Positions 17,494 to 26,856 of a stretch of 64,000 bases of DNA are shown piece after piece (the first letter of the stretch is position 1; each line of letters begins with the position of its first letter). Under the pieces are notes generated by a model. That model ran no database searches, was not told where the DNA came from, and saw only the letters and a program-made list of their open reading frames with translations. Origin of the DNA: Deltaproteobacteria bacterium (GTDB lineage Bacteria > Desulfobacterota > Binatia > UBA9968). Both the position numbers and the translations under genes were made by a program. The stretch covers positions 1 to 64,000 of the forward strand of contig SHYW01000008.1 of NCBI GenBank assembly GCA_009692615.1, read 5' to 3'.

Positions 17494-18030
17494 CTAGCGC
17501 AGCGACAAAAACTTCGCGGGAACGCTCTCGACTAAGAACAGCGGCCCGGACTCGTGGAAGCGAACGCCTGCGGCGTGGGCCGCTTGAGCGTCGACAATCA
17601 GAATCGCCGGAGCGGGGTCGTGCCGTTTGGCCACCGACTCAGCCTCTTCAGCGGTCACGCTCAAGTGAACATATTGGCGGTCGCGCGGCGCGAGGCCGTT
17701 ACGGAGCATCGCGTCAGCCAAATCCCGCGTTGCGCCTACGTAAAGCTGCGCCGGCGGCGCCGTGTCGGCGTTGCCAAGATCGACAGGAAAAGAATGACCG
17801 TAAGTGGCGCGCACTTTGTCGCCGCGGATCTCGAAGCGCTTTTTCTCCGCCCCGTCGATCAGCTCACGAATCTGCTCTTCGGTGACGTCGTAGAAACGCT
17901 CCTGCACCATGTCGACGACTTCTTGCCATGGCGCGAAGCCCTCGTGGTCGAAGGTCAGCGGATAATCCTTCGGCTTGTGGCGCAGGAGAAAAGTCAGAAA
18001 GCGCGACAGCCGTTCGGGTGCGAGCGCCAT
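17494..18030 (-). CDS. kptA: RNA 2'-phosphotransferase (Tpt1/KptA family)
   Basis: A 178-residue member of the family that removes an internal RNA 2'-phosphate using NAD+, yielding ADP-ribose 1'',2''-cyclic phosphate. Core residues present are Arg17-His18 (LLRHKP), Arg74 with GHS at 78-80 (VRATYGHS), and QYVHLS in the ADP-ribosyltransferase half. The usual LYHGT motif reads LYVGAT, so a normally conserved histidine is Val98. The bacterial role is unclear because most bacteria lack the tRNA splicing that makes its substrate. It starts ten bases after the dehydrogenase gene, so it is cotranscribed with it. Confidence 0.88.
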   Translation of the reverse strand: MALAPERLSRFLTFLLRHKPKDYPLTFDHEGFAPWQEVVDMVQERFYDVTEEQIRELIDGAEKKRFEIRGDKVRATYGHSFPVDLGNADTAPPAQLYVGATRDLADAMLRNGLAPRDRQYVHLSVTAEEAESVAKRHDPAPAILIVDAQAAHAAGVRFHESGPLFLVESVPAKFLSLR

Positions 18031-18040
18031 TGATGCCCCG

Positions 18041-18919
18041 CTATTTTTTCGCGCCGGTGATGAGGTCGTAGACGTTGCAGGCGATGCCGGTGGCTTCGTA
18101 GCCGTCCTGGCCGGTGGCCTGGGCGATGGAAAACATTTGATAGGCCAAAGCGACGAACGGCATCGGCACTTCCATTTCGCGCGCCATGTCGAGGCCGAAG
18201 CCGACGTCCTTGGGCATCCAAGATTTGCGCGGTTTGTATTTTTTGCTGACGATGATCTCCATGATCCGGTCGATGGCGACCGAATCCTGCTGGGAATTTT
18301 TTAGGATCGTGCGAAAGGTGTCTTCGCTGAGACCGCCCTTTTTCAACCAGGCGCAAGTCTCCGCCAGACTCAAGTGGATCACCGCAGCGAACATCGCCAT
18401 AGCGTTTTTCACCAGCTTTGCGTTGCCCAGCTCGCCGACGTAAATAATCTTATTGCCCATCGCCTTGAAGATGTCCTGATGCTTGTCGAACGTGGACTTA
18501 GACCCTGACAGCCAAAGCGACAAGGTGCCGGCCGCGGCCGCCTCTTCGACGCCGCCCGCCGAGCCATCGAGAATCGTCCAACCTTTTTTAGAAAGTTCGG
18601 CATCGACGCTGACGATGGTTTTTTTGTCGATGCTGCTGAAGTCGATCCAGGTTTTCGCGCCGCTGGCCGCTTCATGCAGTCCACCCTTGCCCAAGCCAAC
18701 CGCTTGCACCGCTTGATTATAAGGCAACATCGAGCAGACCACGTCGCAGGACTCCGCGATCGCCTTGGGCGAATCTTTGAATACCGCGCCTTGGGCTTCC
18801 AATCCTTGGCATTGCTCGCGGCGCAGATCGGTGATGATTAATTTATTGCCCGCCTTGAGCAAGTTGGCCGCCATGCCGCTGCCCATGCCGCCAGTGCCTA
18901 TGAATCCTAGGGTTGCCAT
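18041..18919 (-). CDS. 3-hydroxyisobutyrate dehydrogenase-like oxidoreductase
   Basis: A 292-residue beta-hydroxyacid dehydrogenase. The Rossmann loop GFIGTGGMGSGMA is at residues 5-17, the substrate segment DGSAGGVEEAAAAGTL at 118-132 replaces the usual DAPVSGG, and catalytic Lys171 sits in NAKLVKNAM. Asp31 after beta-2 leans toward NAD, but two arginines follow, so cofactor choice is open. The start has a clear GGAGG site. The substrate could be 3-hydroxyisobutyrate, tartronate semialdehyde, a succinic-semialdehyde-like compound or another acid; neighbours do not decide. Confidence 0.85.
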   Translation of the reverse strand: MATLGFIGTGGMGSGMAANLLKAGNKLIITDLRREQCQGLEAQGAVFKDSPKAIAESCDVVCSMLPYNQAVQAVGLGKGGLHEAASGAKTWIDFSSIDKKTIVSVDAELSKKGWTILDGSAGGVEEAAAAGTLSLWLSGSKSTFDKHQDIFKAMGNKIIYVGELGNAKLVKNAMAMFAAVIHLSLAETCAWLKKGGLSEDTFRTILKNSQQDSVAIDRIMEIIVSKKYKPRKSWMPKDVGFGLDMAREMEVPMPFVALAYQMFSIAQATGQDGYEATGIACNVYDLITGAKK

Positions 18920-18952
18920 AATACCTCCGAAATATTTGATTGAAGTGACTTG

Positions 18953-19336
18953 CTACGAATCGACAATCCGCACACCCGCCGGCCAAAAAACCAACACCAC
19001 CGTCTCGCCTACAGCCAGCGGCGTATGCACCGATTGCGGGTCCAAGAACACCAGATCGCCCTTCACATACTCGCCGGTCTCGTCGGCGATCTTGCCTTTG
19101 AGCACGAGGTAAAACTCGCCGCCGATATGTTGGTGTTTTAAGAAGGCATCGGGCGACGCGTCGGCGGCGATGCGATAGAGCACCAACTCGCGCTTGTCGG
19201 CGCGCGCCAGACGGGCCATCGATAGGCCGTTGCCGAAGTCGCGCCACTGAAACCGATCGAGCGCGGCTTCGTCGAGTTCGACGCTAACAAAATCATTCAA
19301 ATTTCGGCGCAGCGCGCTGAATTCAGTTGAATCCAC
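18953..19336 (-). CDS. Small cupin-domain protein
   Basis: A 127-residue single-domain cupin. Metal ligands of the two cupin motifs are visible as His68, His70, Glu74 (KHQHIGGEFYLVLKG) and His104 (DPQSVHTPL). Such ChrR-like cupins bind a transition metal and act as small dioxygenases, isomerases or sensors. The GTG start at 19336 lacks a strong ribosome binding site and is uncertain. It is first of the set cupin-dehydrogenase-kptA-MORN, with 33 bases before the dehydrogenase. Confidence 0.75.
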   Translation of the reverse strand: MDSTEFSALRRNLNDFVSVELDEAALDRFQWRDFGNGLSMARLARADKRELVLYRIAADASPDAFLKHQHIGGEFYLVLKGKIADETGEYVKGDLVFLDPQSVHTPLAVGETVVLVFWPAGVRIVDS

Positions 19337-19415
19337 CGGGGTTAGATATCACGAGCGTAGGGCAAACAAAAGCAAACGACTGGACTGACCTAGTCTTTCG
19401 AAAAAAACTGCGGGT

Positions 19416-19448
19416 AAAAAAAGAGGGAGAATTTTCATTCTCCCTCTT
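19416..19448 (-). terminator. Intrinsic terminator of the pilin gene
   Basis: A perfect 12-bp stem (19421-19432 with 19437-19448) with a 4-base loop is followed on the minus strand by a run of T (19416-19422). It lies 39 bases after the pilin stop codon. Confidence 0.9.
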
Positions 19449-19486
19449 GTGCCAACCCCTATGTAAAAATCTTTAGAGTTTAAGCG

Positions 19487-19873
19487 TTACGGACATGCCG
19501 GGCCGCCAATCGAACCGTTGACGCTGCTAAACGTCCAGGTCACACCGGTACAATTGGTATGCGACGCAGAGATCGTATAGGTACCGTTACCAGCAACGGT
19601 AGCACCGATGCTGACTCCGTTAGTGACGTTGAAGCCAGGAGGGGTACCCCTCACAAGCGTGCCGTTGAAATAGGTCGAATTCGCCGCGAAGTAAGCTTCC
19701 TGGGCGACGGCGGCGTTTCGCAGATCCGACTTAACCTGAGCCTCGTTACCGCGCTTACGGTAGGCGGCAAACTGCGGGATCGCGATGGCGGCCAAAATTC
19801 CGATGATCGCGACGACAACCAATAACTCGATCAGGGTAAAACCTGAATCGCTCTGCAAACGTAGCTTTTTCAT
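19487..19873 (-). CDS. pilA: Type IV pilin-like major pilin
   Basis: A 128-residue prepilin. A short basic leader ends in Gly just before FTLIELLVVVAIIGILAAIAIPQF, the class III signal cleaved and N-methylated by PilD, with Glu5 of the mature chain present. The globular domain is Ser/Thr/Gly/Asn-rich and ends with two cysteines (TNC...PACP) that can form the D-region disulfide. AAGGAGGG lies just upstream of the ATG. It has its own promoter and terminator, so it is monocistronic; no pil assembly genes are nearby. A minor pilin or type II secretion pseudopilin is possible, but layout and size favour a major subunit. Confidence 0.85.
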   Translation of the reverse strand: MKKLRLQSDSGFTLIELLVVVAIIGILAAIAIPQFAAYRKRGNEAQVKSDLRNAAVAQEAYFAANSTYFNGTLVRGTPPGFNVTNGVSIGATVAGNGTYTISASHTNCTGVTWTFSSVNGSIGGPACP

Positions 19874-19914
19874 TCGCCCTCCTTATTTCTCAGTCAAACT
19901 TGAATGAGGTTAAA

Positions 19915-19930
19915 GGCAAGATGGGGGCCA
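19915..19930 (-). promoter_or_regulatory. Sigma-54-like (-24/-12) promoter of pilA
   Basis: The minus strand reads TGGCCCCCATCTTGCC, with GG and GC separated by exactly ten bases as required for RpoN promoters. Transcription would start about 32 bases before the pilin ATG. PilA transcription by RpoN with the activator PilR is well known in other bacteria. Confidence 0.65.
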
Positions 19931-19975
19931 GAATCTCGAATCTATGACTCAGCGGTCTCGGGCGGCAATTTTGAT

Positions 19976-20010
19976 CTGGACTTTATCAAGAGCCGTCGCG
20001 GAAAGTCCAG
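19976..20010. promoter_or_regulatory. Inverted repeat upstream of pilA promoter, possible activator site
   Basis: CTGGACTTT (19976-19984) and AAAGTCCAG (20002-20010) form a perfect 9-bp inverted repeat with a 17-base spacer. Its centre is about 90 bases upstream of the predicted pilA start, where an enhancer-binding protein normally sits at sigma-54 promoters. The rest of 19943-20170 contains no gene I can support. Confidence 0.35.
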
Positions 20011-20170
20011 TTTATCGGCGACTTGTTCAAAGTGACAAGAATTTGACGAATAGCGAAATCGAGCTGAGGCTCAAAAAATCCACTAATTTGTGGAACTCGC
20101 CATTCGACCGCGGTGACAAAATTTGCCCATCGATAGCCAAAAAACCGTCACCACTATGAAGACTACCAAA

Positions 20171-20212
20171 AACGAAAACAGCCCGCCGGACCAAGGGTCG
20201 CGACGGGCTGTT
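20171..20212 (-). terminator. Terminator after rplQ, end of the alpha operon
   Basis: AACAGCCCG (20177-20185) pairs with CGGGCTGTT (20204-20212); on the minus strand the stem is followed by TTTTCGTTTTT. It lies 28 bases after the rplQ stop and closes the giant ribosomal gene block. Confidence 0.8.
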
Positions 20213-20239
20213 ATGATGAGTTCTCTATATTGAAAGAGC

Positions 20240-20689
20240 CTAGGCCGCAGCCACCTGCTCCTTTTGCTCGCGTTCGCGACGGCGTGCTCTGCGGCCTTTC
20301 TTAGCACCGCCACTGGCGCTTTCCGCCACCGCTTCCGAACCTACCAGCTCGATCTGCGCCATCTGGGCGGCGTCGCCATGGCGGAGACCGAGCTTGATGA
20401 TCCGTGTATAGCCACCTGGGCGATCTTTGAAGCGCGGGCCGATGGTATCGAAAAGCTTTTTCACCACGGTTTTGTCAAAAACGATGCTCAACGCTTGGCG
20501 GCGCGCGTGCAAATCGCCGCGCTTACCGAGCGTGATCACCCGCTCGACCCAACGGCGCAACTCCTTGCACTTGGGGTCGGTGGTTTGAATCTTCTCCTCG
20601 CGCAGCAGCGCGGTGATGAGGTTGCGCATCAGCGCCCAGCGATGGCTGGAGTTACGGCTGAGCTGTCTGCCCGACTTGAGATGACGCAT
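20240..20689 (-). CDS. rplQ: 50S ribosomal protein L17
   Basis: A 149-residue L17 ([20 protein letters not shown]...GGYTRI) located near the peptide exit tunnel. It is longer than the roughly 120-residue core because of a C-terminal Arg/Lys/Ala tail ([16 protein letters not shown]). It is the last gene of the alpha cluster, nine bases after rpoA. Confidence 0.97.
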   Translation of the reverse strand: MRHLKSGRQLSRNSSHRWALMRNLITALLREEKIQTTDPKCKELRRWVERVITLGKRGDLHARRQALSIVFDKTVVKKLFDTIGPRFKDRPGGYTRIIKLGLRHGDAAQMAQIELVGSEAVAESASGGAKKGRRARRREREQKEQVAAA

Positions 20690-20698
20690 GATGAATCC

Positions 20699-21721
20699 CT
20701 ATTCCTTTTCGGCATCGCGCTTGCGCGCGTCGATTTCTTCACGTGTCGGAAAATGATCGACCTTCATGCCCAGTTCTAGGCCCATTTCCCGCAGAATCTC
20801 TTTAATCTCATTGAGCGACTTATGACCGAAGTTTTTGGTCTGGAGCATCTCTTGTTCGCTCTTTTGCACCAGCTCGCCGATGTATTTGATATCGGCGTTC
20901 TGCAAACAATTTTGCGAGCGCACCGAAAACTCGAGCTCGTCGACACTGCGAAATAAATTATCGTTGAGCGGAATCGCCGGGCCGTTGTCGTTCTTTTCCG
21001 GCCGCGGCTCTTCTAGAAAATTGACGTAGATGCTCACCTGGTCTTGCAAAATCTTGGCGGCGTAGGCCATGGCGTCGTCCGGTTTGACGCTGCCGTCGGT
21101 ATGAACATCGAAAACCAACCGCTCATAGTCCGTGCGTTGACCGACCCGCGCGTTGCCGACCGTGAAGTTAGCTTTCAACACCGGTGAAAACACCGCGTCG
21201 ATGAAGATGGTGTCCACCGGCACCCCTTCTTCGCGATTGCGTTCCGCCGGCACATAGCCGCGTCCGAGCTTGACCGTCATTTCCATTTCCAGCTTGGCGT
21301 CCCGCGACAGGGTGGCGATTTTGTGATCGGGATTGAGAATATCCACCGCCGCCGGCCCGATGATGTCCTTGGCGTGGACAATGCCCGGCCCCTTGGCGTC
21401 GATCTTGAGAGTCTGTTGCTCGGATTCGTTGAGACGGAGCCGCACCTCTTTGAGGTTTAGAATGATGTCCGCAACGTCTTCAGTGACGCCCGGCACGGTG
21501 GAAAACTCATGCAAGATATTCTTGATCCGCACGGCGACGATTGACGCGCCCATGAGTGAAGACAGCAAAAGGCGCCTGAGCGAATTGCCGAGGGTTTGGC
21601 CAAAGCCGCGCTCGAACGGCTCGGCGTAAAACCGGCCGAAGGTCGAGGTCAAAGATTTCTCATCCACCTCCAACTGCTTTGGTTTAATCAAATCGGTCCA
21701 ATGCCTGTACACTGTGGACAT
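20699..21721 (-). CDS. rpoA: RNA polymerase alpha subunit
   Basis: A 340-residue alpha subunit. The N-terminal dimerisation and assembly domain ([29 protein letters not shown]) joins through a linker to the C-terminal domain ([25 protein letters not shown]...[10 protein letters not shown]), which contacts UP elements and activators. Its place between rpsD and rplQ is canonical. Confidence 0.98.
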   Translation of the reverse strand: MSTVYRHWTDLIKPKQLEVDEKSLTSTFGRFYAEPFERGFGQTLGNSLRRLLLSSLMGASIVAVRIKNILHEFSTVPGVTEDVADIILNLKEVRLRLNESEQQTLKIDAKGPGIVHAKDIIGPAAVDILNPDHKIATLSRDAKLEMEMTVKLGRGYVPAERNREEGVPVDTIFIDAVFSPVLKANFTVGNARVGQRTDYERLVFDVHTDGSVKPDDAMAYAAKILQDQVSIYVNFLEEPRPEKNDNGPAIPLNDNLFRSVDELEFSVRSQNCLQNADIKYIGELVQKSEQEMLQTKNFGHKSLNEIKEILREMGLELGMKVDHFPTREEIDARKRDAEKE

Positions 21722-21743
21722 AGTCTCTCCCCAGATTCGAATC

Positions 21744-22370
21744 TTACTTCGAATACAATTCGACGATCAGCTTTTCGTTGATCGGCATCGTAATGTCGTT
21801 GCGCGACGGCAGGATTTTGATCCGGCCGCTGCAAGCGTCGCGATCGATGTCGGCCCAGTCCGGCACGCCGCGCCGTTGTGAGCCCTCCATGGCGGAAAGC
21901 ACTCGGGTAATCTGCCGACTCGATTCTTTTACCGTCACGACGTCGCCGACTTTGACGGTAAAGGACGGAATGTTGACTTTTCTGCCGTTCACCAAAATAT
22001 GGCCGTGGCGCACCAGCGTGCGCGCTTCGGCGCGGGAGCTGGCGAAGCCGAGACGATAGGTCACGTTGTCGAGACGCCGCTCGAGCAATACCAGCAAGGT
22101 CTCGCCGGTGATGCCTTTGGTACGCGCCGCTTCGGCGAAGGTGCGGCGAAACTGATTTTCCATCAAGCCGTACATGCGCTTGACCTTCTGCTTCTCGCGC
22201 AGCTGCAAGCTGTACTCGGAAAATTTCGGCCGCCCCTGGCCATGTTGTCCGGGAGGATAATTGCGCCGCTCGATGGCGCACTTGTCGGTGTAACAACGCT
22301 CTCCCTTAAGAAAGAGCTTGAGGTTTTCGCGCCTGCAAAGCCGGCACACGGAATCTGTGTATCTAGCCAA
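21744..22370 (-). CDS. rpsD: 30S ribosomal protein S4 (zinc-type)
   Basis: A 208-residue S4 that nucleates 30S assembly on the 16S 5' domain. The N-terminus carries four cysteines (CRLC, then C26 and C31), the zinc-binding C+ form. The S4 RNA-binding domain ([28 protein letters not shown]) follows. S4 commonly autoregulates the alpha operon, but I did not identify its site here. Confidence 0.97.
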   Translation of the reverse strand: MARYTDSVCRLCRRENLKLFLKGERCYTDKCAIERRNYPPGQHGQGRPKFSEYSLQLREKQKVKRMYGLMENQFRRTFAEAARTKGITGETLLVLLERRLDNVTYRLGFASSRAEARTLVRHGHILVNGRKVNIPSFTVKVGDVVTVKESSRQITRVLSAMEGSQRRGVPDWADIDRDACSGRIKILPSRNDITMPINEKLIVELYSK

Positions 22371-22391
22371 CCTACTTTCCTCCTCTAGCGA

Positions 22392-22820
22392 TCAAACGCG
22401 TCGGCGTTTCGGCGGACGGCAGCCGTTGTGCGGGATCGGCGTCACGTCCTTAATCAAACTGATGTTAATTCCCGCGGACTGCAGCGCCCGGAGCGCCGAC
22501 TCGCGGCCCGCACCCGGCCCGCGCACGAAAATTTGCACGCTGCGCAGCCCATGATCCATGGCCTTCTTGGCGGCGCTATCGGCGGCCTGCTGAGCCGCGA
22601 ACGGAGTGCCCTTGCGCGAGCCTTTGAAACCCATGGCGCCGGCGCTCGACCAAGAGATCACGTTGCCCTGATAGTCGCTGATCGTGACGATCGTATTGTT
22701 GAAAGTCGAGTGGATATGCACCACGCCTTCAGCGACGTTCTTGCGTCCGCGTTTCTTGCGCGCCGCCCGTTCGGCGGCTTTTTGTTCGGCTGTTTGTTTA
22801 TCGTCCGTAGCGTCTGCCAT
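22392..22820 (-). CDS. rpsK: 30S ribosomal protein S11
   Basis: A 142-residue platform protein with the conserved [16 protein letters not shown] and the C-terminal [16 protein letters not shown] charged Ala/Lys/Arg N-terminal extension of about 30 residues precedes the core. It lies between rpsM and rpsD as usual. Confidence 0.97.
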   Translation of the reverse strand: MADATDDKQTAEQKAAERAARKKRGRKNVAEGVVHIHSTFNNTIVTISDYQGNVISWSSAGAMGFKGSRKGTPFAAQQAADSAAKKAMDHGLRSVQIFVRGPGAGRESALRALQSAGINISLIKDVTPIPHNGCRPPKRRRV

Positions 22821-22852
22821 TCTGCGCTCCTAATAATCCCGTTAATCCGTTT

Positions 22853-23233
22853 TTACTTCGTCGGCGCGACTTTTTTGCCGGCCACGGTCTTGCGCGGTCC
22901 CTTGCGCGTGCGCGCGTTGGTGTGGGTTCGTTGGCCGCGCACCGGCAGATTTCTCCGGTGGCGATTGCCGCGATAGGAGCCCATGTCCAAGTGGCGCTTA
23001 ATATTTGCCGTCACGTCGCGCCGTAAATCTCCTTCAACCTTGATGCCCTGATCGAGAATCCCACGAATCTTGGCGATATCCTCGTCGCTCAAATCGTCGG
23101 TCTTGAGATCGAGCGAAACGCCGGATTGACGCAAAATATCCCGTGACGAATTGCGCCCGATGCCGTATATATAAGTCAGCGCAATTTCCATGCGCTTGGC
23201 TCTCGGAAGGTCGACTCCTGCGATACGTGCCAT
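22853..23233 (-). CDS. rpsM: 30S ribosomal protein S13
   Basis: A 126-residue head protein contacting 5S-side bridges and P-site t[29 protein letters not shown] and the C-terminal [22 protein letters not shown] are diagnostic. It is followed by rpsK after 32 bases. Confidence 0.97.
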   Translation of the reverse strand: MARIAGVDLPRAKRMEIALTYIYGIGRNSSRDILRQSGVSLDLKTDDLSDEDIAKIRGILDQGIKVEGDLRRDVTANIKRHLDMGSYRGNRHRRNLPVRGQRTHTNARTRKGPRKTVAGKKVAPTK

Positions 23234-23299
23234 GTTCTCACTCCGTTCGAAATCTCAAATTTCAAATCTCAGATTGCAGATTCAAATTTGCAAAAAAAA

Positions 23300-23413
23300 T
23301 TAGCCTTGGCGCTGTTTATGTTTGGTGTTTTCGCACAGCACCCGCACGACGCGCTTGCGGCGGATAACAATACACTTGTTACAAATCTTTTTTACCGAAG
23401 CTCTAACCTTCAC
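23300..23413 (-). CDS. rpmJ: 50S ribosomal protein L36 (zinc-type)
   Basis: A 37-residue protein starting with GTG at 23413 and ending in TAA at 23300. It reads [14 protein letters not shown]...[16 protein letters not shown], with the zinc ligands Cys11, Cys14, Cys27 and a following His. It is in its standard place between infA and rpsM. The 66 bases before rpsM hold nothing notable. Confidence 0.95.
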   Translation of the reverse strand: MKVRASVKKICNKCIVIRRKRVVRVLCENTKHKQRQG

Positions 23414-23427
23414 GACGACTCCTCTGT

Positions 23428-23646
23428 TTAACGCTCTCGGAAAATTATCCGTCCCCGCGCCAAATCATATGGCGACAATTCAATTTTGACTTTGTCGCCG
23501 GGAAGAATTTTGATGTAATGCATGCGCATCTTACCCGAAATATGCGCCAAGACCTTATGGCCATTTTCCAGTTCCACCCGAAACATCGCATTGGGTAGGG
23601 TCTCTAACACCTTCCCCAGGACTTCAATGGCATCTTCTTTTGACAT
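23428..23646 (-). CDS. infA: Translation initiation factor IF-1
   Basis: A 72-residue OB-fold factor ([29 protein letters not shown]...GRIIFRER) that occupies the ribosomal A site during initiation. Length and both termini are canonical. It lies between map and rpmJ. Confidence 0.97.
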   Translation of the reverse strand: MSKEDAIEVLGKVLETLPNAMFRVELENGHKVLAHISGKMRMHYIKILPGDKVKIELSPYDLARGRIIFRER

Positions 23647-23676
23647 AGCTTGTCTTGCCGCGCGCGTCCCCGGTAA

Positions 23677-24435
23677 TTACAACTGACTCAAAATATAAGG
23701 CCCGTTTTTAGTGATCGCCACCGAATGTTCGAAGTGGGCGGCTAAACTACCATCTTTAGTTACGGCCGTCCAGCCGTCGTCCTTTATCTCGACTTCGAAG
23801 GTACCCACGTTCACCATCGGCTCGATCGCTAGCACCATACCTTCTTTCAAGCGCAAACCGCGGTCCGGTTCACCGTAGTTCGGTACCGGCGGCTCCTCAT
23901 GCAGCTTCTTGCCGATACCATGGCCGACAAACGCCCGCACCACTGAATAACCGGCATCCTCGGCGATTTTTTGCACCACCGAACCGAGATCGCCAAGCCG
24001 CTTGCCGTCATGCAGCTGTTCGATACCCTTGTAAAGCGACTGCTCGGTGATCTCCATCAAACGCTGCGCCTCGGCGCTCACTTTGCCAACACCGACGGTA
24101 ATCGCCGAGTCGCCGTAATAACCGTCAAAGATCACGCCATAATCGAGACCGATGATATCCCCCTCATGAAGCACCCGGGTGGAAGGGATGCCATGGACAA
24201 TCTCGTCGTTGACCGAGGCACAAAGGCAGTGGCGGTAAACCCGGCCAGCCACGTTGTAACCCTTGAAGGCCGGAATCGCCTTGCGCTTGAGCGTCTGTTC
24301 CTCGGCCACCGCGTCCAAGTCCAAGGTCGTTATCCCTGGCGCGATCCGCTGTCTCAGCTCTTGAAGAACCTCGGCAACCACCACATTCGCTCGCCTCATG
24401 ATCTCGATTTCGCGGTCCGATTTGAGCGAAATCAC
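23677..24435 (-). CDS. map: Type I methionine aminopeptidase
   Basis: A 252-residue M24 metallopeptidase removing N-terminal Met. The metal ligands lie in GLDYGVIFDGYYGDSA, GHGIGKKLHEEP, MVLAIEPMV and AAHFEHSVAIT. Its start overlaps the adk stop by four bases. Confidence 0.97.
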   Translation of the reverse strand: MISLKSDREIEIMRRANVVVAEVLQELRQRIAPGITTLDLDAVAEEQTLKRKAIPAFKGYNVAGRVYRHCLCASVNDEIVHGIPSTRVLHEGDIIGLDYGVIFDGYYGDSAITVGVGKVSAEAQRLMEITEQSLYKGIEQLHDGKRLGDLGSVVQKIAEDAGYSVVRAFVGHGIGKKLHEEPPVPNYGEPDRGLRLKEGMVLAIEPMVNVGTFEVEIKDDGWTAVTKDGSLAAHFEHSVAITKNGPYILSQL

Positions 24436-25097
24436 AACACGACATCTCCCAAAGCTGCGATCACCCGGGTGCGAATCTGCTCGATTTCGCCGACTCCATC
24501 AATCTCCCGCAACAAACCGCGGCTGCGATAATAGTTCGCCAACGGCGCGGTTTGCGTGTCGTAAACTTGCAACCGATGGGCGATGGTCTGCTCTTTATCG
24601 TCGTCGCGCTGATAAAGCTCTCCGGCGCAACTATCGCAAACTCCGACCTGCTTGGGCGCGTTGAACGACACATGAAACATCGCGCCGCATTTACGACAGG
24701 TGCGCCGCCCCGCCAGTCTTTTGACAATAATCTCCTGAGGTACCTGAACCGACAACACGCAATTCAGATCTAGCCTCATCTTTTTAAAAATCTCATCGAG
24801 ACTCTCGGCCTGGGAGATCGTTCTCGGAAAGCCGTCGAAGAGAAAACCCTTTTCACAGTCTTTCTGCTGCAAGCGCTCGGCGACTAGATTGACGATCAAA
24901 CCATCCGGCACTAAAGCGCCGCTCTTAATAAATCCTGAAGCTTCTTTTCCAAGCGCCGTCTGGTCCGCGACGGCCTTCCTCAGAATGCCGCCGGTAGAAA
25001 TCTGCACCGCTCCGAATTCATCTTGAAGCAGCTTAGCTTGAGTACCCTTGCCCGCCCCTGGAGGACCCAGCAATACGACACGTACAGCACCGGCCAA
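24432..25097 (-). CDS. adk: Adenylate kinase with zinc-type LID
   Basis: A 221-residue kinase interconverting ATP + AMP and 2 ADP. The P-loop GPPGAGKGTQA is near the N-terminus, FDGFPRT is in the AMP-binding core, and a long LID carries two Cys pairs (CRKC and CDSC) forming a structural zinc site. It lies between secY and map, the common spc-operon arrangement. Confidence 0.97.
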   Translation of the reverse strand: MAGAVRVVLLGPPGAGKGTQAKLLQDEFGAVQISTGGILRKAVADQTALGKEASGFIKSGALVPDGLIVNLVAERLQQKDCEKGFLFDGFPRTISQAESLDEIFKKMRLDLNCVLSVQVPQEIIVKRLAGRRTCRKCGAMFHVSFNAPKQVGVCDSCAGELYQRDDDKEQTIAHRLQVYDTQTAPLANYYRSRGLLREIDGVGEIEQIRTRVIAALGDVVL

Positions 25098-25100
25098 AAT

Positions 25101-26411
25101 TTAGCCCTTTCTGCCGCGCAACCGCCCGCGCTTCATGAACCCCTCATAGTTGCGAGAGATCAAATGGGTTTCCATTTGCGCCACGGTATCCAACGCCACG
25201 CCGACCACGATCAGCAAGGCGGTACCGCCAAAATAAAAAGGCACGTTCAACTGCCGCACCAAAATTGTCGGCAGCAACGACACGACACAAAGATAAATCG
25301 CGCCACTCAAGGTAATACGCGCCAACACCCGCTCGACATATTCGGCGGTTTTTTGACCGGGGCGAATGCCCGGAATATAGCCGCCGGCTTTTTTCATATT
25401 CTCCGCCACGTCGCTGGGGTTGAAGACTACAGCCGTATAAAAGAACGCGAAGAAAATAATCAGCAGCACGAAAACAAAATCATGCAGCAGCGCGCCCGGC
25501 GCTAGAGCGCCGGAAACCGCCGACACCCAAGGGTGATTGGCGAACTGCGCCAAGGTCGCGGGAAAAATCAATATCGACGACGCGAAGATCGGCGGGATCA
25601 CGTTAGCGGTATTGATTTTGAGCGGCAGATGAGAAGTCATGCCGCCGTACATTTTGCGCCCGACGACGCGCTTGGCGTATTGAACGGGAATACGCCTTTG
25701 ACCGCGTTCGACAAAAATAATCGCCCCCACCACCAGCACACTCAAGACCAGAATAACCAGTGCGACAATCGGACCGATTTCGCCGTTGCGCATGAACTCG
25801 AAGGTAGTGGAAACCGCCGACGGCAAACGGGCGACGATACCGGCGAATATAATCAGCGAAATACCGTTGCCGATGCCGCGCTCGGTGATCTGCTCGCCGA
25901 GCCACATGATAAACGCGGTGCCGGAAGTAAGCGTGATCACGGTCATGAAGCGAAAGCTCCAGCCGGGGGTTAAAACCAAACTATGGCCGCCCGGGCCCTG
26001 GGTTCCTTCAAGACCGATACTGATCATGATCCCTTGTACGATCGACAGCACCACGGTGCCGTAGCGCGTGTATTGAGTAATCTTGCGCCGGCCAAGCTCG
26101 CCTTCTTTCGACAGTCTTTCCAAATAAGGAAACACCACCGTGAGCAATTGCAAAATGATCGACGCGCTAATGTAGGGCATGATGCCCAGAGAGAAAACCG
26201 AAAACTGCTCCAGGGCGCCGCCGGAAAATAAATTGAGAAAGCCGAACAAAGTATTTTTCTGCTGATCGAAAAACGCCGCCATCGCGAGCCGGTCGATTCC
26301 CGGCGTCGGCACATGAATGCCGAGGCGATAAACCGCCAACATCGCCAAAGCAAAAATGCCTCGACGGCGCAGCTCGGGAATGCGCGACGCGTTTTGAAAA
26401 CCGCTAAGCAT
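25101..26411 (-). CDS. secY: Preprotein translocase subunit SecY
   Basis: A 436-residue ten-helix channel of the Sec translocon. The N-terminal [46 protein letters not shown] and [12 protein letters not shown] are typical. It overlaps the rplO end by eight bases and precedes adk. Its partner secE lies about 23 kb upstream in the same transcriptional block. Confidence 0.97.
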   Translation of the reverse strand: MLSGFQNASRIPELRRRGIFALAMLAVYRLGIHVPTPGIDRLAMAAFFDQQKNTLFGFLNLFSGGALEQFSVFSLGIMPYISASIILQLLTVVFPYLERLSKEGELGRRKITQYTRYGTVVLSIVQGIMISIGLEGTQGPGGHSLVLTPGWSFRFMTVITLTSGTAFIMWLGEQITERGIGNGISLIIFAGIVARLPSAVSTTFEFMRNGEIGPIVALVILVLSVLVVGAIIFVERGQRRIPVQYAKRVVGRKMYGGMTSHLPLKINTANVIPPIFASSILIFPATLAQFANHPWVSAVSGALAPGALLHDFVFVLLIIFFAFFYTAVVFNPSDVAENMKKAGGYIPGIRPGQKTAEYVERVLARITLSGAIYLCVVSLLPTILVRQLNVPFYFGGTALLIVVGVALDTVAQMETHLISRNYEGFMKRGRLRGRKG

Positions 26412-26856
26412 GAAGTGCGATCAACTCCGCCTTACCGCCGGCCGCTTCGATCTTCTCTTTCGCCTTGGCGGAAAATCCATGGGCTCGTACCGTCAAAGCC
26501 TTCGACAGCGAGCCTTCACCGAGGATTTTTACCCGGCGATTTCTGCCGCTGACAAAACCGCGCTGGGTCAACGACTCAGGAGTCGCTTCGCTGCCCGCCG
26601 CAAGCTCTTCAAGCTGGGACAGATTGACCACCGCCATCTCGTCGCGAAAAATATTGAAAAACCCGCGCTTGGGTAAACGCCGTTGCAACGGCATCTGGCC
26701 GCCTTCGAAGCCCGGTTGAACATTGCCGCCAGAGCGCGCGCCTTGACCCTTATGGCCGCGGCACGAAGTCTTGCCATGGCCGGAGCCTGGGCCTCGACCG
26801 ACTCGCTTACGCTTTTTACTTGCACCGGGGGCCGGTTTTAATTCATCGAGTCTCAT
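26404..26856 (-). CDS. rplO: 50S ribosomal protein L15
   Basis: A 150-residue L15 with the glycine-rich RNA-penetrating N-terminus ([27 protein letters not shown]). It begins two bases after the rpsE stop, leaving no room for rpmD (L30), which normally lies between them. Confidence 0.97.
   Translation of the reverse strand: MRLDELKPAPGASKKRKRVGRGPGSGHGKTSCRGHKGQGARSGGNVQPGFEGGQMPLQRRLPKRGFFNIFRDEMAVVNLSQLEELAAGSEATPESLTQRGFVSGRNRRVKILGEGSLSKALTVRAHGFSAKAKEKIEAAGGKAELIALHA

Noticed and set aside
19943-20170. Possible c-di-GMP or other riboswitch upstream of pilA
   Set aside because: Short GEMM-like words are present, but the conserved core and paired helices could not be assembled on either strand.
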